DNA of 51,826 bases from Staphylococcus simulans (GCF_003043455.1 NZ_PZGG01000013.1:1-51826), one strand, 5' to 3'; shown: positions 18,210 through 33,242, counted from the first letter of the stretch. Made by a program: numbers and translations. The notes: a model not told the origin generated them from the sequence alone.

Positions 18210-21200
18210 TTATTTGTTTTCATCGTGATGACGACGTCTTCTGAATAACAAGATTGAGCCAAGGGCTGCGAATAATCCGCCAAATAATAAACCACTATTT
18301 GTAGTTTCTTTACCTGTATCTGGTAAAGCTTTAGCTGTTGATTTTGCTTTTTCAGCTGTTTTATTTGAAGGTTTATCTTTCACTTTTGATACTTCAACGT
18401 TAGAAGCTTTATGGTTTGTATTAATAGTACTTGTTACATTTACATCAGATTTTGGTGTTTTAATTTTTTCTTTATTCGGAACAGGTGCAACTTCTTTGTC
18501 GCCTACAACAATTGCAGTAGATGTTTTAGAAACATTGCCTGCTTCGTCAATAGCGACTGCAGTTACTTTATCTCCATCTTTCAACGTTACATTAGAAGGA
18601 ACATCCACTGACCATGTACCATCTTGTCCAACTTTAACTGTAACTGTTGTGCCATCAGGGAACGTTACATTAACAGTTGTACCTGGTTCAGCAGTACCTG
18701 TAACTACTTTGTCTCCAGTATGAATACCATTCACAACTGGTGCTTCTGGAGCAACTGTATCTTTGACTGATGTTACTGTTTCTTTTGAAACATTTCCTGC
18801 TTCATCAGTAATAACTGCTTTTACAGTGTCTCCATCTTTCAATGTTACATTTGTTGGAACATCTACTTTCCAATTACCATCTTTATCTACTTTAGTTGTT
18901 ACGGTAGATTCGTCTGGGAATGTCACTGTTACAGTTGTACCTGGTTCATTGCCAGTACCTGTGACAGTTCTATCACCTGCTTCAATAGGGTTCACGACTG
19001 GTGCTTCTGGTGCAATTGAATCATGGACTGTGACATCAACAGTAACATTTTCTGTTGAACCATCTGGATATGTTACTTTAACTGTAACTGTCACAACATC
19101 TCCTTCAGTAGCATTTTCTGGTACTGTCACTGTAATTTTACCAGTATCAGGATTTACTGTGACTGTCCAATCTTTATCCACTCCTGATTCGTTCGGAATT
19201 TCAAAGTGTGTGCCAGTTGGAACATCATCTTTCACTTGAGGAATTTCAATTGATACTCCAGGGTTCACTTGGACATCGTTATAACCAGGATTATATACAT
19301 CAGCATCTGGTTGTGGATGAACAGTAATTGTCACATTAATATAATCTTTTGTGCCATCAGGATAAGTGACTGTAACAGGTACATCATAGTTGCCTGGAAT
19401 TGAACCGCTTGGGATTAATGATGGATCATCCACTGTCACTTTATATGGTTTTTCAGTATCAGGGTAACCTGGAACAGTTACTTTACCTACAATTTCATCA
19501 ATCGTTGTATGACTGCCATATGGTTTTTCAATTGGTTCAGCTGTTGGTTCATATACATCTGAATCTTTCGGACCAACAACAACTTTCACAATAATATGGT
19601 CAGTTGAACCATCCGGATATGTGACTGTAACCGGAACATCATATACACCTGGTGTTTGACCATTAGGTAATACAGATGGGTCATCTACGGTAACTTTATA
19701 AGGATTATCCACTTTAGAATAGCCTGGTACAGTTACTCTTGAAACAACATCATCAATTGTAGTTGGTGTACCATATGGTTTTTCCACTTTTCCAGCAACT
19801 GGTTCAAAGACATCTGAATCTTTCGGACCAACGACTACTTTCACAGATACATGATCTTTTGTACCGTCTGGATAAGTGACTGTGACTGGTACTTCATATT
19901 CACCCGGAACTTTGCCATCAGGAATTAGCGTTGGGTTATCTACGGTAATTTTTGGTTGGTTACCTTCTGTTGGATAACCTGGTACAGTTACTTGATTAAC
20001 AATTTCACTTTCTGTTGTTGGTTGGTTATATGGTTTTTCAATATCTTTTGATACTGGTTCATATTTATCATTTTCCGGTTGTGGATTAACCGTAACTTTA
20101 ACTGTTACATGGTCTTTTGTGCCATCTGGATATGTCACTGTGACTGGTACTTCATATTCACCCGGAACTTTGCCATCAGGAATTAGCGTTGGGTTATCTA
20201 CGGTAACTTTTGGTTGGTTACCTTCTGTTGGATAACCAGGTACAGTTACTTGATTAACAATTTCGCTTTCTGTTGTTGGTTGATTATATGGTTTTTCAAT
20301 ATCTTTTGATACTGGTTCATATTTATCATTTTCTGGTTGTGGATTAACCGTAACTTTAACTGTTACATGGTCTATCGAACCATCTGGGTATGTGACTGTA
20401 ACCGGAACATCGTATACACCTGGTGTGTTTCCATTAGGTAATACAGATGGGTTGTCTACGGTAACTTTATAAGGATTATCCACTTTAGAATAACCAGGTA
20501 CAGTTACTTTTGAAACAACATCATCAATTGTAGTTGGTGTACCATATGGTTTTTCTACTTTTCCAGCAACTGGTTCAAAGACATCTGAATCTTTCGGACC
20601 AATGACTACTTTCACAGATACATGATCTTTTGTGCCATCTGGATAAGTCACTGTTACTGGTACTTCATATTCACCCGGAGTTTTACCATCTGGGATTAAC
20701 GTTGGATTATCTACGGTAACTTTTGGTTGGTTACCTTCTGTTGGGTAACCAGGTACAGTTACTTTTGAAACAACATCATCAATTGTAGTTGGTGCACCAT
20801 ATGGTTTTTCTACTTTTCCAGCAACTGGTTCAAAGACATCCGAATCTTTCGGACCAACGACTACTTTCACAGATACATGATCTTTTGTACCGTCTGGATA
20901 TGTCACTGTAACTGGTACTTCATATTCACCCGGAACTTTGCCATCAGGAATTAGCGTTGGGTTGTCTACGGTAACTTTTGGTTGGTTACCTTCTGTTGGG
21001 TAACCAGGTACAGTTACTTGATTAACAATTTCGCTTTCTGTTGTTGGTTGATTATATGGTTTTTCAATATCTTTTGATACTGGTTCATATTTATCATTTT
21101 CCGGTTGTGGTGTTACAACAACTTTAACTGTTACATGATCTTTTGTACCGTCTGGATAAGTAACCGTTACTGGTACTTCAAAGACCCCTGATGTGCTTCC

Positions 21201-24200
21201 ATTAGGTACTTTCGTTGGGTCATCAATTGTAACTACAACTTTACCACCATCTGTTGGGAAGTTTGGAACAGTTACTTTACCAATAACTTCTTCTGAAGTA
21301 GTTGGTGTGCCATATGGTTTTGTGATTTCTTCCACTACCGGTTCATATACATCTGAATCTTTTGGTTCTACTGTAACTTTGACTGTTGTGTGATCTTTCG
21401 TACCGTCTGGATAAGTGACTGTTACTGGAATTTCGAATGTACCCGGTGTTTGACCGTTCGGAACTTTAGTTGGGTCATCCACTGTTACTACCGGTGTGCC
21501 TTTATCCGCTGGGTAGTTCGGTACTGTAACTTTATCTTTAACTTCTTGTTCTGTAGTACCTTGACCGAATGGTTTCTCAATCGGTTTCACTATTGGTTCG
21601 TAAGTGTCTGAGTCTTTCGGATTTACTGTTACTTTCACTACCACATGGTCTTTTGTGCCATCTGGATATGTCACTGTCACTGGAACTTCAAACTCACCGC
21701 TTGTTTTACCGTCAGGTACTTTCGTTGTATCCACTGTGATTACAGGTTGGTCGCCGTCTTTAGGGAAGTCTGGAATACTTACTTTTCCTTTGACTTCGTC
21801 TTCAGTAGTCGGTGTGCCATAAGATTTTGTGATTTCTTCCACTACTGGTTCATATACATCTGAATCTTTTGGTTCTACTGTAACTTTCACAGTTATTGTA
21901 TCAGTTGTTTTATCTGGGTAAGTGACTGTAACTGGAACTTCGAACTCACCACTCGTTTTACCGTCAGGTACTTTCGTTGTATCTACACTAATAACTGGTT
22001 GGTCGCCGTCTTTAGGGAAGTCTGGAACGCTTACTTTACCTTTGATTTCGTCTTCAGTAGTTGGAGTTCCATATGGTTTTGTGATTTCTCCTGCAATCGG
22101 TTCGTATTTATCATTTTGTGGTTGCGGAGTCACTGTAACTTTGACTATTACGTGGTCTTTCGTACCATCTGGATAAGTGACGGTTACTGGAACTTCGAAT
22201 GTTCCTGGTGTTTGACCGTTCGGAACCTTAGTTGGATCATCCACTGTTACTACTGGTGTGCCTTTGTCCGCTGGGAAATTAGGGACTGTGACTTTATCTT
22301 TAACTTCTTGTTCTGTTGTTCCTTGACCAAATGGTTTTTCAATCGGTTTCACTGTTGGTTCGTAAGTGTCTGATTCTTTCGGTTCTACTGTTACTTTCAC
22401 TACCATATGATCTTTTGTGCCATCTGGATATGTCACTGTCACTGGAACTTCGAATGTTCCTGGTGTTTGTCCATCTGGAACTTGAGCAGAATCATCCACT
22501 GTGACTGTTGGGGTACCTTTGTCAGCAGGGAAGTTAGGGACTGTGACTTTGTCTTTAACCTCTTGTTCAGTTGTTCCTTGACCAAATGGTTTTGTGATTG
22601 GTTGTGTTACCGGTTCATAAGTGTCTGAATCTTTCGGACCTACTGTTACTTTCACATTCACAACATCAGTTGTTTTGTCTGGATAAGTGACTGTCACTGG
22701 AACTTCGAACTCACCACTTGTTTTACCGTCAGGCGCTTTCGTTGTATCCACTGTGATTACAGGTTGATTGCCTTCTTTAGGGAAGTCTGGAATACTTACT
22801 TTTCCTTTGACTTCGTCTTCGGTAGTCGGTGTACCGTATGGTTTTACGACTTCTCCTGCAATCGGTTCGTATTTATCATTTTGCGGTTGTGGAGTCACTG
22901 TAACTTTAACTGTTACGTGATCTTTCGTACCGTCTGGATAAGTGACTGCCACTGGAACTTCGAACTCGCCGCTTGTTTTACCGTCAGGTACTTTAGTTGT
23001 ATCTACAGTAATAACCGGTTGGTCGCCTTCTTTAGGGAAGTCTGGAATACTTACTTTTCCTTTGACTTCGTCTTCAGTAGTCGCACTACCATATGGTTTT
23101 ACGATTTCTCCCGCAGTCGGTTCATATTTAGCATTTTGCGGTTGTGGAGTCACTGTAACTTTGACTGTTACATGGTCTTTTGTGCCATCTGGATAAGTGA
23201 CTGTCACTGGGACATCCAATTCACCCGGTGTTTGACCGTTCGGAACCTTAGTTAGATCATCCACTGTGACTACCGGTGTGCCTTTATCCGCTGGGAAGTT
23301 AGGAACTGTGACTTTATCCTTCACTTCTTCTTCAGTTGTTCCTTGACCAAATGGTTTTTCAATCGGTTGAGTTATTGGTTCGTAAGTGTCTGAGTCTTTC
23401 GGTCCTACTGTTACTTTCACATTTACTGTATCCGTTGTTTTGTCTGGGTAAGTGACGGTTACTGGAACTTCGAACTCGCCGCTTGTTTTACCATCAGGTA
23501 CTTTCGTTGTGTCAACCGTAATAACTGGTTGATCTCCTTCTTCAGGGAAATCCGGAACGCTTACTTTACCTTTGATTTCATCTTCAGTAGTCGGAGTTCC
23601 GTATGGTTTTATGATTTCTCCTGCAGTCGGTTCGTATTTTTTATTTTGCGGTTGCGGAGTCACTGTAACTTTAACAATCACGTGATCTTTCGTACCATCT
23701 GGATAAGTCACTGTTACAGGGACATCCACTGTTCCTGGTGTTTGACCATTAGGAATTTGGGCTGGGTCATCCACTGTTACTACTGGTGTGCCTTTATCCG
23801 CTGGGAAGTTCGGCACTGTCACTTTGTCTTTAACCTCTTGTTCAGTTGTTCCTTGCCCAAATGGTTTTGTGATTGGTTGAACTGTTGGTTCATAAGTGTC
23901 TGAATCTTTCGGACCTACTGTTACTTTCACATTCACAACATCGGTTGTTTTATCTGGATAAGTAACTGTCACCGGCACTTCAAATTCTCCACTTGTTTTG
24001 CCATCTGGAATTTTTGTTTCATCTACTGTCACTGTGAATGGTTGACCGTTTTCTGGATATCCTGGGACAGTAACTTTTTCTTTCACTTCATCAGGTGTTG
24101 TTGTTTCACCGTAATGTTTAGTTACTTCTCCTGCTTTAGGATCGTATTTTACGTTTTCTGGTTGGTCACCTACAGTCACTTTAACTACCACGTGATCTTT

Positions 24201-27200
24201 TGTACCATCTGGATATGTTACTGTCACTGGAACATCAAATACCCCATGAGTATTTCCATCAGGCAATTTAGTTGGTTCATCCACTGTTACTACTGGTGTG
24301 CCTTTATCCGCTGGGAAGTTAGGAACTGTAACTTTATCTTTTACTTCTTGTTCTGTTGTTCCTTGACCAAATGGTTTTGTAATGTTTTCAAATTTAGGTT
24401 CATAAGTGTCTGAATCTTTTGGTCCAACAGTAACTTTTACAATTACTGTATCCGTTGTTTTGTCCGGATAAGTGACTGTCACTGGAACTTCGAACTCGCC
24501 ACTTGTTTTACCGTCAGGTACTTTCGTTGTGTCAACCGTAATAACTGGTTGGTCACCTTCTTTAGGGAAGTCTGGAACGCTTACTTTGCCTTTGACTTCA
24601 CCCGCTGTAGTTGGAGTTCCGTATGGTTTTGTGATTTCTCCCGCAGTCGGTTCATATTTATCATTTTGCGGTTGCGGAGTCACTGTAACTTTGACTGTTA
24701 CGTGATCTTTAGTGCCATCTGGATATGTTACTGTCACCGGAACATCGAATTCACCCGGTGTTTGACCGTTCGGAACCTTAGTTGGGTCATCTACTGTTAC
24801 TACTGGTGTACCTTTATCCGCTGGGAAGTTTGGTACTGTAACTTTATCTTTCACTTCTTGTTCTGTTGTGCCTTGACCAAATGGTTTTGTGATTGGTTGA
24901 ACTGTTGGTTCATAAATGTCTGAATCTTTTTGTCCAATAGTGACTTTCACATTAACAGTGTCTGTTGTTTTATCTGGATAAGTAACTGTCACTGGAACTT
25001 CGAATTCACCTGGTGTTTGACCGTCAGGTACTTTTGTTGTATCCACTATGATTACAGGTTGATCGCCTTCTTTAGGGAAGTTCGGAACACTCACTTTACC
25101 TTTGACTTCGTCTTCAGTAGTTGGAGTTCCGTATGGTTTTACGATTTCTCCCGCTGTTGGTTCATATATATCTTTTTGAGGTTGATCGCCTACAGTGACT
25201 TTAACTGTTACTTTGTCTATTGTTTTGTCTGGATAAGTAACCGTAACTGGAACATCAAATGTGCCATGTGTATTTCCATCAGGTAATTTAGTTGGGTCAT
25301 CCACTGTTACCACTGGTGTGCCTTTATCATTTGGGAAGTTCGGTACTGTAACTTTATCTTTCACTTCTTGTTCTGTTGTGCCTTGACCGTATGGTTTTGT
25401 GATTGGTTGTGTTACCGGTTCATAAGTGTCTGAATCTTTCGGACCTACTGTTACTTTCACATTCACTGTATCTGTTGTGTTGTCTGGATAAGTAACTGTC
25501 ACTGGAACTTCGAATTCACCTGGTGTTTGACCGTCAGGTATTTTAGTTGTGTCAACCGTAATAACTGGTTGGTCACCTTCTTTAGGGAAGTCCGGAACAC
25601 TCACTTTACCTTTGACTTCGTCTTCAGTAGTCGCGCTACCATATGGTTTTGTGATTTCTTCCGCTGTTGGTTCATATATATCTTTTTGAGGTTGATCGCC
25701 TACAGTGACTTTAACTGTTACTTTGTCTGTTGTTTTGTCCGGATAAGTAACCGTAACTGGAACATCAAATACGCCATGAGTATTTCCATCAGGTAATTTC
25801 GTTGGATCGTCAACTGTTACTACCGGTGTTCCTTTATCTGTTGGGAAGTTTGGTACTGTTACTTTGTCTTTAACTTCTTGTTCTGTTGTGCCTTGACCGT
25901 ATGGTTTTGTGATTGGTTGAGTTGTTGGCTCATACGTATCTGAATCTTTCGGTCCAGTTGTAACTTTTACATTGACAATATCTGTTGTGTTGTCTGGATA
26001 TGTCACTGTGACTGGAACTTCTACTTCTCCTGGCGTTTGACCATCTGGAATTTTTGTTTCATCTACTGTCACTGTATATGGTTGACCATTTTCTGGGTAA
26101 CCTGGAACAGTCACTTTTGATTTCACTTCATCTGGTATTGCTTTATCGCCGAAATGTTTAATGATTTCTCCGGCTTTAGGATCGTATTTCACGTTATCCG
26201 GTTGTTCGCCTACAGTAACTTTAACTGTGACTTTATCTGTTGTTTTATCTGGGTAAGTAACTGTTACAGGAACATCAAATACGCCAGGTGTTTGACCATT
26301 TGGTACTTTTGTTTCGTCATCGATAGTAATAACTGGTTGAGTACCTTCTTTAGGGAAGTTAGGAATTGTAACATTTCCTTTAACCTCATCTTCTGAAGTT
26401 GGTGTACCAAAAGGTTTTACTATTGGTTGTGTTGTTGGCTCATACGTAACTGAATCTTTCGGTCCAACTGTTACTTTAACTTTCACAACATCTGTTGATT
26501 TATCTGGATATGTTACTGTAACTGGAACTTCAAATTCTCCACTTGTTTGACCATCTGGTACTTTACTTGTGTCCACAGTAATAACTGGTTGAGTGCCTTC
26601 TTCAGGGAAGTTCGGAACACTTACTTTACCTTTGACTTCGTCTTCAGTTGTAGGTGTACCATATGGTTTGTTAATCTCTCCTGTAGTTGGTTCATAAACA
26701 TTTGAATCTTTTGGTCCTGTTGTCACTTTTACATTGATAACATCCGTTGTTTTGTCCGGATATGTCACTGTGACTGGAACTTCTGCTTCTCCTGGTGTTT
26801 GGCCATCAGGAATTTTCGTTTCATCTACCGTTACTGTATATGGTTGACCATTTTCTGGGTAACCTGGAACAGTTACTTTTGATTTCACTTCATCCGGTGT
26901 TGCTTTTTCACCAAAGTGTTTGTTAATCTCTCCTGCTTTAGGATCATATTTTACATTATCCGGTTGTTCACCGACTGTTACTTTAACTGTGACTTTATCT
27001 GTTGTTTTGTCTGGGTAAGTGACTGTTACAGGAACATCAAATACGCCAGGTGTTTGACCGTTCGGAATCTTAGTTGGATCATCCACCGTTACCACTGGTG
27101 TACCTTTATCCGTTGGGAAATCTGGTACTGTGACTTTATCTTTTACTTCTTGTTCTGTTGTATTTTGACCAAATGGTTTTGTGATATTTTCAAATTTTGG

Positions 27201-30200
27201 TTCGTAAGTGTCTGAGTCTTTCGGTCCAACAGTGACTTTCACATTAACTGTGTCTGTTGTTTTGTCTGGATAAGTTACTGTAACTGGTACTTCAAATTCT
27301 CCACTCGTTTTACCATTAGGTACTTTCGTTGTGTCAACACTAATAACTGGTTGAACACCTTCTTTAGGGAAGTTCGGAACACTCACTTTTCCTTTGACTT
27401 CATCTTCAGTAGTCGGTGTACCATATGGTTTTGTGATTTCTCCTGCAGTCGGTTCATATTTATCTTTTTGTGGCTGTTCCCCTACTGTTACCGGAACTTT
27501 CACATGGTCTTTTGTGCCATCTGGATATGTCACTGTCACAGGGACTTCTACTGTTCCTGGTGTTTGGCCGTTTGGAATTTGTGCTGGATTATCGACTGTG
27601 ATTGTCGGTGTTCCTTTTTCCACTGGGAAGTTTGGAACTGTAACTTTATCTTTGACTTCTTGTTCTGTTGTATTTTGACCGTATGGTTTTTTAATTGATT
27701 GAACTGTTGGTTCATAAGTGTCTGAATCTTTCGGACCTACTGTTACTTTCACAATCACTGTATCTGTTGTTTTATCTGGATAAGTTACTGTTACCGGCAC
27801 TTCAAATTTTCCGCTTGTTTTGCCGTTTGGTAAGTTGTTTGTATCTACAGTAATAACTGGTTGGTCCCCTTCTTTAGGGAAGTTTGGAATACTTACTTTA
27901 CCTTTGACTTCTTCCGCTGTAGTCGGTGTACCATATGGTTTTGTGATTGGTTGTGTTGTTGGCTCATACGTATCTGAGTCTTTCGGTCCAGTTGTCACTT
28001 TCACGTTTACAACATCTGTTGTTTTGTCCGGATATGTGACTGTAACCGGAACTTCTACCTCTCCTGGTGTTTGACCATCTGGAATTTTCGATTCATCTAC
28101 TGACACTGTATATGGTTGGCCATTTTCTGGATATCCCGGAACAGTTACTTTTGATTTCACTTCATCCGGTGTTGCTTTTTCACCGAAATGTTTAGTAATT
28201 TCTCCTGTTGTTGGTTGGTACGTATCCGAATCTTTTGGTCCGACTGTGACTTTCACATTCACTGTGTCTGTTGTTTTATCTGGGTATGTGACTGTGACAG
28301 GAACTTGGAATACACCACTAGTTTGACCATTTGGTAATTTTGTTGGATCAGCTATTGTTACTACAGGTGTGCCTTTTTCTTTAGGGAAGTCAGGAACGCT
28401 TACTTTGCCTTGAACTTCTTCCGCAGTTGTTGGTGTTCCGTAAGATTTTGTGATTTCTCCCACTGTTGGTTCGTATTTATCTTTTTGTGGTTGTTCTCCT
28501 ACAGTTACCGGAACTGTCACATGATCTTTTGTACCATCTGGATACGTCACGGTTACAGGGACTTCTACTGTTCCTGGTGTTTGCCCATTTGGAATTTGGG
28601 CTGGGTTATCAACTGTGACTGTTGGTGTTCCTTTTTCTTCAGGAAAATCTGGAACACTTACTTTGCCTTTGACTTCTTCTTCAGTAGTCGGAGTTCCATA
28701 AGGTTTTGTGATTTCTCCCACTGTTGGTTCGTATTTATCTTTTTGTGGTTGTTCTCCTACAGTCACTGGAACTTTCACATTGTCTTTTGTGCCATCTGGA
28801 TATGTCACGGTTACTGAGACATCCACTGTTCCTGGTGTTTGGCCATTTGGAATTTGGGCTGGATTATCGACTGTGACTGTTGGTGTTCCTTTTTCTTTAG
28901 GAAAATCTGGAACACTTACTTTGCCTTTGACTTCTTCTTCAGTAGTCGGAGTTCCATAAGGTTTTGTGATTTCTCCCACTGTTGGTTCGTATTTATCTTT
29001 TTGTGGTTGTTCTCCTACAGTTACCGGAACTTTTACATTGTCTTTTGTGCCATCTGGATATGTCACGGTTACTGGGACATCCACTGTTCCTGGTGTTTGG
29101 CCATTTGGTAATTTACTTGTATCTACTGTGATTACAGGTTGAGTGCCTTCTTTAGGGAAATCTGGAACACTTACTTTGCCTTTGACTTCTTCTTCAGTAG
29201 TCGGAGTTCCATAAGGTTTTGTGATTTCTCCTGTTGCCGGTTCATATTTATCTTTTTGTGGTTGTTCTCCTATAGTCACCGGAACTGTCACATGATCTTT
29301 TGTACCATCTGGATACGTTACGGTTACAGGGACATCTACTGTTCCTGGTGTTTGGCCGTTTGGAATTTGGCCTGGATTATCAACTGTGATTGTTGGTGTG
29401 CCTTTTTCCACTGGGAAGTTTGGTACTGTGACTTTGGCTTTAATCTCTTGTTCGGTTGTGCCTTGACCAAATGGTTTCGTAATTGAACCTGTTGTTGGTT
29501 GGTACGTATCTGAGTCTTTCGGTCCGACTGTGACTTTCACATTCACTGTATCTGTTGTTTTATCTGGATATGTGACTGTGACAGGCACTTGGAATACGCC
29601 ACTTGTTTGGCCGTTTGGTAAGTTGTTTGTATCTACAGTAATTACTGGTTGTTCACCTGTTTTAGGGAAGTCAGGAACACTTACTTTACCTTGGACTTCT
29701 TCTTCAGTAGTCGGAGTTCCATAAGGTTTTGTGATTTCTCCCGCTGTTGGTTGATATTTATCGTTATCAGGTTGAACTCCTACTGTCACTTTGACATTCA
29801 CTGTGTCCGTTGTTTTGTCTGGATAAGTCACTGTAACGGGAACTTGGAACTCACCGCTTGTTTGACCATTTGGTAAGTTGTTTGTATCTACAGTAATTAC
29901 TGGTTGTTCACCTGTTTTAGGGAAGTCAGGAACACTTACTTTACCTTGGACTTCTTCTTCAGTAGTCGGAGTTCCATAAGGTTTTGTGATTTCTCCCGCT
30001 GTTGGTTGATATTTATCGTTATCAGGTTGAACTCCTACTGTCACTTTGACATTCACTGTGTCCGTTGTTTTGTCTGGATAAGTCACTGTAACGGGAACTT
30101 GGAACTCACCGCTTGTTTGACCATTTGGTAACTTGCTTGTATCAACTGTAATTGTCAGTGTGCCTTTTTCTGCTGGGAAGTTTGGTACTGTGACTTTGGC

Positions 30201-33200
30201 TTTCACTTCTTGTTCAGTTGTTGCTTGACCATATGGTTTAGTGATTTCTCCTGTTGTTGGTTGGTACGTATCTGAATCTTTTGGTCCTGTAATAACAGGC
30301 ACGTTAACAACTTCACTTGTACCATCTGGATATGTCACTGTAACAGGTACATTTACCGTACCTGGTATTTGACCATCTGGAATTTTTGAAGTATCCACTG
30401 CATAAGTCGGTTGATCCACATTTCCTGGGAAATTAGGAACTGAGACTTTTGATTTCACTTCGTTTTCATCCGTTTTTTGTCCAAATGGTTTATGAATTGC
30501 TTCTGTTGTCGGTTGATATTTATCGTTATCAGGTTGTGCTTTTGTGGTAACTGGTACTTCAATCACTTCTGTAGAATTATCAGGATAGTGTACAGTCACT
30601 GGTACATTCACTGTACCTGGTGTTTGACCATTTGGAATTTTTGTTTCATCCACTGTATAAGTTGGTTGATTACCACCAGCTGGGAAGTCCGGTACAGATA
30701 CTTTTCCTTTGATTTCATCAACAGTTGCTTTATGACCGAAGTCTTTTTCAATTGAACCTGCAGTTGGCGTATATTTGTCTTTATCAAGTTGTGCTTTTGT
30801 GACTACCGGTACATTAACGTGTGCAACAGAACCATCTGGATACGTAACAGTAACAGGTACTAGAACTTTACCAGGCGTATTTCCATCTGGTAATTTGTCA
30901 GGATGATCTATTGTGATTGTTGGTTTTTTAAGATGAGTCGGATATTTAGGGAATGTGACATGACTCATAACATCTTCTTCAGTTGCTGGTTGTCCGAATT
31001 CTTTAGTTACTGTTTGTGCTTTTGGTGGATATTTATTAGCTTCTGTTATATGAACAATTACAGATGAACCAGCGATATCGTTACCACCAGAAACAAGTAC
31101 TGCAGTATAAATATCACCTTCCTGAGCTTCTTTAGGAATAGTAAATCCGCTTACTTGTTCTCCTCGTTTTGGTGTTGTAAAGTCCGGACCTCTATGCACT
31201 GTTTGTCCGCTAGGATCTCTCCATTCTATGTGTGTAGGCATTGGTGGTACATCACCATTAGGCAATTTAACATTAACACGACTGCCTGGTGCTGCTGGGT
31301 TGTTTGTCGCATTATACGGAACAGTGTGAAGATCAATGGTATCTGATGGACTCAATACTACTGCGAAGTTGACATTCGCCCATTGTTGTACCCCTGAATA
31401 AGGTGCTGAAATTGGTGCGAAAGATATGTTTTGGTTTGCTTTTCTAAACTCTGGTGAGGTAAATCCTGAATAAGTTTGGACGAGTTTACCTTTAGTGTTT
31501 AAAACAAAACCATAAATATGATCCACATCCAAAGTACCGTTAGGGAATTTAGCTGCGTAAACCCCATTTCCATCAACCACTGAAACAACAGTAGCTGAAA
31601 TATATTCTGGATGTTCAGTTAATAATCTTTTCGCAGCTGCAGCACGTTCATGTACAGGTACACGTTGTACTTCATTTCTATAAGCTGCTGCGCCTTGTGA
31701 AGTTAATGAGCTTAATACAACTTTATAACCCGCTGCAACTCTATCTCCTAAGTTCGGGTTATAGTTAGGACCGGTTGCTGAGTTAGCTCTATCTCCACCT
31801 GAACTTTCTATCCAAACTTTACCGCGAACGACATTATAACCATCAATAGCTAATATTTCTGGAAAACTATGGTTACCTTCGCTTGTAATCCATTGATTTT
31901 TAGGTTTCGTCATGTAATTACCGACTGGCACTTCAGCCATAAAGATACCTGTACGTCCTATGTTTTTACCTACTACTGGAGTTTGTCCCATATTGTTATC
32001 AGTAAATGTGTCTACAAACACACCTGGATAGAAACCACCAGCTTGTCGTAACATTGTTGCTCTGTTGCCGTTAGGTAATGTGAAATCTGGAATTGCAAAA
32101 CGATATTTTTGTCCTTTAAAAGCTTTATATACATGGTGTTTACCTGTCGCATCTGTCCAACCTTGTCTTAAGTCAAAGGCATAGGCACCTGGACCATCTT
32201 GAGCACTATCATCACGGTTTCTATTATGTGTATAAGCACGATAAATTGGTGAGATTGATCCATCTTTATCCATCCATTGTAAATATACTGGTGTATTAAC
32301 AGGTACTGGTGCTAAACCATTCGTACCTACAGATGGGATACCTTGATCAGCCATCCAAGCACGACCGGAAATCAAGTTAGTTTTACTCAATTCATCTGAA
32401 CCTGAACGGACATAACCATTTTTAATCGCATCTGCATCAATAATTATTGGTTCAATTGGAAGTGTTACCGCATACTTTACAAAGTCTGGATTATCTGCCA
32501 CTTGTTCTGCTTCTGTAGTTAAATCTTCACGTACAGCAGGTTTATACCAAGTTTCATATTCATGAGATAATTGATAAAGTAAAGCTTGTTGAATTTCTTC
32601 TGGTGTTGCTTGACTATCTAAATTCAATTCTTGAATCAAAGTTTGCGCTTCTTCTATAGAAACACCTGAAGATTGCGCATAAAATTCAGCAGCTGTATTC
32701 AAATCTTGAACTTGTTGAATTTCTAAAATAGATTGAGGTACTTCTACTTTAGGTGTTTCAGCTACTTTTTGAACTGCTGTGTTTGTTTCAACTGAGGCTT
32801 TTTCTGTCGAAACTTCTTGTGGTTTCGGAGTTGAAGCTGCTTCTTTTTCAACTGTTGGAGCTACAACTTCTTGATTAGCAGAAGTTACTTTTTCTGTTGA
32901 AACTTTACTTTCATTTGTTGGTGTTGTTTCAACCTCAGTTTGTAATACTTCTTTTGTTTCATCTGTTTTTGTTGTTTCAGATGATGTAGTTACTGCAGTT
33001 TCATTAACAACTGCATCTGCATGATTCACTTCAACATTAGTGTCTTTGTCTGGTGTTGTTGCGTTAACTGTAGATGTGGTTGATGTTTCAGCTGCTTTCG
33101 CATCTTGTGTATTCACCCCGAATAGTAAGATAGCTCCTACTAGAATAGAAGCAGTACCTACAGTGAATTTACGAATAGAATATTTGTTTTTTCTATCCGG

Positions 33201-33242
33201 TTGGAAAGATGCTTTGTTCTTAGATGTGTGTTCATCTTTCAA
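18210..33242 (-). CDS. Giant LPXTG adhesin 2 with 46 Rib/alpha-like repeats
   Basis: This intact wall-anchored protein has about 5,010 residues. A YSIRK signal peptide (cleavage near AKA) leads into a Thr/Glu-rich stretch to about residue 150 and a large N-terminal region (about 150-800) with [13 protein letters not shown] and [15 protein letters not shown], probably the ligand-binding part, of unknown specificity. Then come 46 Rib/alpha-like repeats of about 80-85 residues ([23 protein letters not shown] ... PVTVTYPD), one divergent YPDG domain, two bacterial Ig-like domains (APEAPVVN...DEAGNVSK), LPDTG, a hydrophobic helix and RRRRHH. The start is set at TTG 33242 because TTAAGGAG lies 8 bases upstream; a GTG three codons earlier overlaps that ribosome site. 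Sortase should attach it to peptidoglycan, giving a long stalk. Confidence 0.92.
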   Translation of the reverse strand: MKDEHTSKNKASFQPDRKNKYSIRKFTVGTASILVGAILLFGVNTQDAKAAETSTTSTVNATTPDKDTNVEVNHADAVVNETAVTTSSETTKTDETKEVLQTEVETTPTNESKVSTEKVTSANQEVVAPTVEKEAASTPKPQEVSTEKASVETNTAVQKVAETPKVEVPQSILEIQQVQDLNTAAEFYAQSSGVSIEEAQTLIQELNLDSQATPEEIQQALLYQLSHEYETWYKPAVREDLTTEAEQVADNPDFVKYAVTLPIEPIIIDADAIKNGYVRSGSDELSKTNLISGRAWMADQGIPSVGTNGLAPVPVNTPVYLQWMDKDGSISPIYRAYTHNRNRDDSAQDGPGAYAFDLRQGWTDATGKHHVYKAFKGQKYRFAIPDFTLPNGNRATMLRQAGGFYPGVFVDTFTDNNMGQTPVVGKNIGRTGIFMAEVPVGNYMTKPKNQWITSEGNHSFPEILAIDGYNVVRGKVWIESSGGDRANSATGPNYNPNLGDRVAAGYKVVLSSLTSQGAAAYRNEVQRVPVHERAAAAKRLLTEHPEYISATVVSVVDGNGVYAAKFPNGTLDVDHIYGFVLNTKGKLVQTYSGFTSPEFRKANQNISFAPISAPYSGVQQWANVNFAVVLSPSDTIDLHTVPYNATNNPAAPGSRVNVKLPNGDVPPMPTHIEWRDPSGQTVHRGPDFTTPKRGEQVSGFTIPKEAQEGDIYTAVLVSGGNDIAGSSVIVHITEANKYPPKAQTVTKEFGQPATEEDVMSHVTFPKYPTHLKKPTITIDHPDKLPDGNTPGKVLVPVTVTYPDGSVAHVNVPVVTKAQLDKDKYTPTAGSIEKDFGHKATVDEIKGKVSVPDFPAGGNQPTYTVDETKIPNGQTPGTVNVPVTVHYPDNSTEVIEVPVTTKAQPDNDKYQPTTEAIHKPFGQKTDENEVKSKVSVPNFPGNVDQPTYAVDTSKIPDGQIPGTVNVPVTVTYPDGTSEVVNVPVITGPKDSDTYQPTTGEITKPYGQATTEQEVKAKVTVPNFPAEKGTLTITVDTSKLPNGQTSGEFQVPVTVTYPDKTTDTVNVKVTVGVQPDNDKYQPTAGEITKPYGTPTTEEEVQGKVSVPDFPKTGEQPVITVDTNNLPNGQTSGEFQVPVTVTYPDKTTDTVNVKVTVGVQPDNDKYQPTAGEITKPYGTPTTEEEVQGKVSVPDFPKTGEQPVITVDTNNLPNGQTSGVFQVPVTVTYPDKTTDTVNVKVTVGPKDSDTYQPTTGSITKPFGQGTTEQEIKAKVTVPNFPVEKGTPTITVDNPGQIPNGQTPGTVDVPVTVTYPDGTKDHVTVPVTIGEQPQKDKYEPATGEITKPYGTPTTEEEVKGKVSVPDFPKEGTQPVITVDTSKLPNGQTPGTVDVPVTVTYPDGTKDNVKVPVTVGEQPQKDKYEPTVGEITKPYGTPTTEEEVKGKVSVPDFPKEKGTPTVTVDNPAQIPNGQTPGTVDVSVTVTYPDGTKDNVKVPVTVGEQPQKDKYEPTVGEITKPYGTPTTEEEVKGKVSVPDFPEEKGTPTVTVDNPAQIPNGQTPGTVEVPVTVTYPDGTKDHVTVPVTVGEQPQKDKYEPTVGEITKSYGTPTTAEEVQGKVSVPDFPKEKGTPVVTIADPTKLPNGQTSGVFQVPVTVTYPDKTTDTVNVKVTVGPKDSDTYQPTTGEITKHFGEKATPDEVKSKVTVPGYPENGQPYTVSVDESKIPDGQTPGEVEVPVTVTYPDKTTDVVNVKVTTGPKDSDTYEPTTQPITKPYGTPTTAEEVKGKVSIPNFPKEGDQPVITVDTNNLPNGKTSGKFEVPVTVTYPDKTTDTVIVKVTVGPKDSDTYEPTVQSIKKPYGQNTTEQEVKDKVTVPNFPVEKGTPTITVDNPAQIPNGQTPGTVEVPVTVTYPDGTKDHVKVPVTVGEQPQKDKYEPTAGEITKPYGTPTTEDEVKGKVSVPNFPKEGVQPVISVDTTKVPNGKTSGEFEVPVTVTYPDKTTDTVNVKVTVGPKDSDTYEPKFENITKPFGQNTTEQEVKDKVTVPDFPTDKGTPVVTVDDPTKIPNGQTPGVFDVPVTVTYPDKTTDKVTVKVTVGEQPDNVKYDPKAGEINKHFGEKATPDEVKSKVTVPGYPENGQPYTVTVDETKIPDGQTPGEAEVPVTVTYPDKTTDVINVKVTTGPKDSNVYEPTTGEINKPYGTPTTEDEVKGKVSVPNFPEEGTQPVITVDTSKVPDGQTSGEFEVPVTVTYPDKSTDVVKVKVTVGPKDSVTYEPTTQPIVKPFGTPTSEDEVKGNVTIPNFPKEGTQPVITIDDETKVPNGQTPGVFDVPVTVTYPDKTTDKVTVKVTVGEQPDNVKYDPKAGEIIKHFGDKAIPDEVKSKVTVPGYPENGQPYTVTVDETKIPDGQTPGEVEVPVTVTYPDNTTDIVNVKVTTGPKDSDTYEPTTQPITKPYGQGTTEQEVKDKVTVPNFPTDKGTPVVTVDDPTKLPDGNTHGVFDVPVTVTYPDKTTDKVTVKVTVGDQPQKDIYEPTAEEITKPYGSATTEDEVKGKVSVPDFPKEGDQPVITVDTTKIPDGQTPGEFEVPVTVTYPDNTTDTVNVKVTVGPKDSDTYEPVTQPITKPYGQGTTEQEVKDKVTVPNFPNDKGTPVVTVDDPTKLPDGNTHGTFDVPVTVTYPDKTIDKVTVKVTVGDQPQKDIYEPTAGEIVKPYGTPTTEDEVKGKVSVPNFPKEGDQPVIIVDTTKVPDGQTPGEFEVPVTVTYPDKTTDTVNVKVTIGQKDSDIYEPTVQPITKPFGQGTTEQEVKDKVTVPNFPADKGTPVVTVDDPTKVPNGQTPGEFDVPVTVTYPDGTKDHVTVKVTVTPQPQNDKYEPTAGEITKPYGTPTTAGEVKGKVSVPDFPKEGDQPVITVDTTKVPDGKTSGEFEVPVTVTYPDKTTDTVIVKVTVGPKDSDTYEPKFENITKPFGQGTTEQEVKDKVTVPNFPADKGTPVVTVDEPTKLPDGNTHGVFDVPVTVTYPDGTKDHVVVKVTVGDQPENVKYDPKAGEVTKHYGETTTPDEVKEKVTVPGYPENGQPFTVTVDETKIPDGKTSGEFEVPVTVTYPDKTTDVVNVKVTVGPKDSDTYEPTVQPITKPFGQGTTEQEVKDKVTVPNFPADKGTPVVTVDDPAQIPNGQTPGTVDVPVTVTYPDGTKDHVIVKVTVTPQPQNKKYEPTAGEIIKPYGTPTTEDEIKGKVSVPDFPEEGDQPVITVDTTKVPDGKTSGEFEVPVTVTYPDKTTDTVNVKVTVGPKDSDTYEPITQPIEKPFGQGTTEEEVKDKVTVPNFPADKGTPVVTVDDLTKVPNGQTPGELDVPVTVTYPDGTKDHVTVKVTVTPQPQNAKYEPTAGEIVKPYGSATTEDEVKGKVSIPDFPKEGDQPVITVDTTKVPDGKTSGEFEVPVAVTYPDGTKDHVTVKVTVTPQPQNDKYEPIAGEVVKPYGTPTTEDEVKGKVSIPDFPKEGNQPVITVDTTKAPDGKTSGEFEVPVTVTYPDKTTDVVNVKVTVGPKDSDTYEPVTQPITKPFGQGTTEQEVKDKVTVPNFPADKGTPTVTVDDSAQVPDGQTPGTFEVPVTVTYPDGTKDHMVVKVTVEPKESDTYEPTVKPIEKPFGQGTTEQEVKDKVTVPNFPADKGTPVVTVDDPTKVPNGQTPGTFEVPVTVTYPDGTKDHVIVKVTVTPQPQNDKYEPIAGEITKPYGTPTTEDEIKGKVSVPDFPKDGDQPVISVDTTKVPDGKTSGEFEVPVTVTYPDKTTDTITVKVTVEPKDSDVYEPVVEEITKSYGTPTTEDEVKGKVSIPDFPKDGDQPVITVDTTKVPDGKTSGEFEVPVTVTYPDGTKDHVVVKVTVNPKDSDTYEPIVKPIEKPFGQGTTEQEVKDKVTVPNYPADKGTPVVTVDDPTKVPNGQTPGTFEIPVTVTYPDGTKDHTTVKVTVEPKDSDVYEPVVEEITKPYGTPTTSEEVIGKVTVPNFPTDGGKVVVTIDDPTKVPNGSTSGVFEVPVTVTYPDGTKDHVTVKVVVTPQPENDKYEPVSKDIEKPYNQPTTESEIVNQVTVPGYPTEGNQPKVTVDNPTLIPDGKVPGEYEVPVTVTYPDGTKDHVSVKVVVGPKDSDVFEPVAGKVEKPYGAPTTIDDVVSKVTVPGYPTEGNQPKVTVDNPTLIPDGKTPGEYEVPVTVTYPDGTKDHVSVKVVIGPKDSDVFEPVAGKVEKPYGTPTTIDDVVSKVTVPGYSKVDNPYKVTVDNPSVLPNGNTPGVYDVPVTVTYPDGSIDHVTVKVTVNPQPENDKYEPVSKDIEKPYNQPTTESEIVNQVTVPGYPTEGNQPKVTVDNPTLIPDGKVPGEYEVPVTVTYPDGTKDHVTVKVTVNPQPENDKYEPVSKDIEKPYNQPTTESEIVNQVTVPGYPTEGNQPKITVDNPTLIPDGKVPGEYEVPVTVTYPDGTKDHVSVKVVVGPKDSDVFEPVAGKVEKPYGTPTTIDDVVSRVTVPGYSKVDNPYKVTVDDPSVLPNGQTPGVYDVPVTVTYPDGSTDHIIVKVVVGPKDSDVYEPTAEPIEKPYGSHTTIDEIVGKVTVPGYPDTEKPYKVTVDDPSLIPSGSIPGNYDVPVTVTYPDGTKDYINVTITVHPQPDADVYNPGYNDVQVNPGVSIEIPQVKDDVPTGTHFEIPNESGVDKDWTVTVNPDTGKITVTVPENATEGDVVTVTVKVTYPDGSTENVTVDVTVHDSIAPEAPVVNPIEAGDRTVTGTGNEPGTTVTVTFPDESTVTTKVDKDGNWKVDVPTNVTLKDGDTVKAVITDEAGNVSKETVTSVKDTVAPEAPVVNGIHTGDKVVTGTAEPGTTVNVTFPDGTTVTVKVGQDGTWSVDVPSNVTLKDGDKVTAVAIDEAGNVSKTSTAIVVGDKEVAPVPNKEKIKTPKSDVNVTSTINTNHKASNVEVSKVKDKPSNKTAEKAKSTAKALPDTGKETTNSGLLFGGLFAALGSILLFRRRRHHDENK
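19320..31040 (-). repeat. 46-unit Rib/alpha-like repeat array in adhesin 2
   Basis: I counted 46 units by the KPyGxxTTexEV-KVtVPxFP landmark. Three subtypes alternate. Type A has [15 protein letters not shown] and the linker [10 protein letters not shown]. Type B has [23 protein letters not shown] and the linker [10 protein letters not shown]. Type C has [12 protein letters not shown] and PGYPENGQ (units 12, 17, 20, 28). Units 40-45, nearest the anchor, form a further related group with TESEIVNQ or TIDDVVSK. Confidence 0.85.
29617..30126 (-). repeat. Exact tandem duplication of a 255-bp Rib unit
   Basis: Two consecutive 255-bp (85-codon) units appear identical base for base, apart from the junction ends, while other units differ at many silent positions. 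This marks a recent duplication by unequal exchange or slippage, or an assembly artefact in a repeat. Confidence 0.8.

Noticed and set aside
18015..18248. 77-codon plus-strand frame between AraC regulator 2 and adhesin 2
   Set aside because: It runs through the adhesin 2 terminator and into its coding end, and its content is typical of AT-rich noise.
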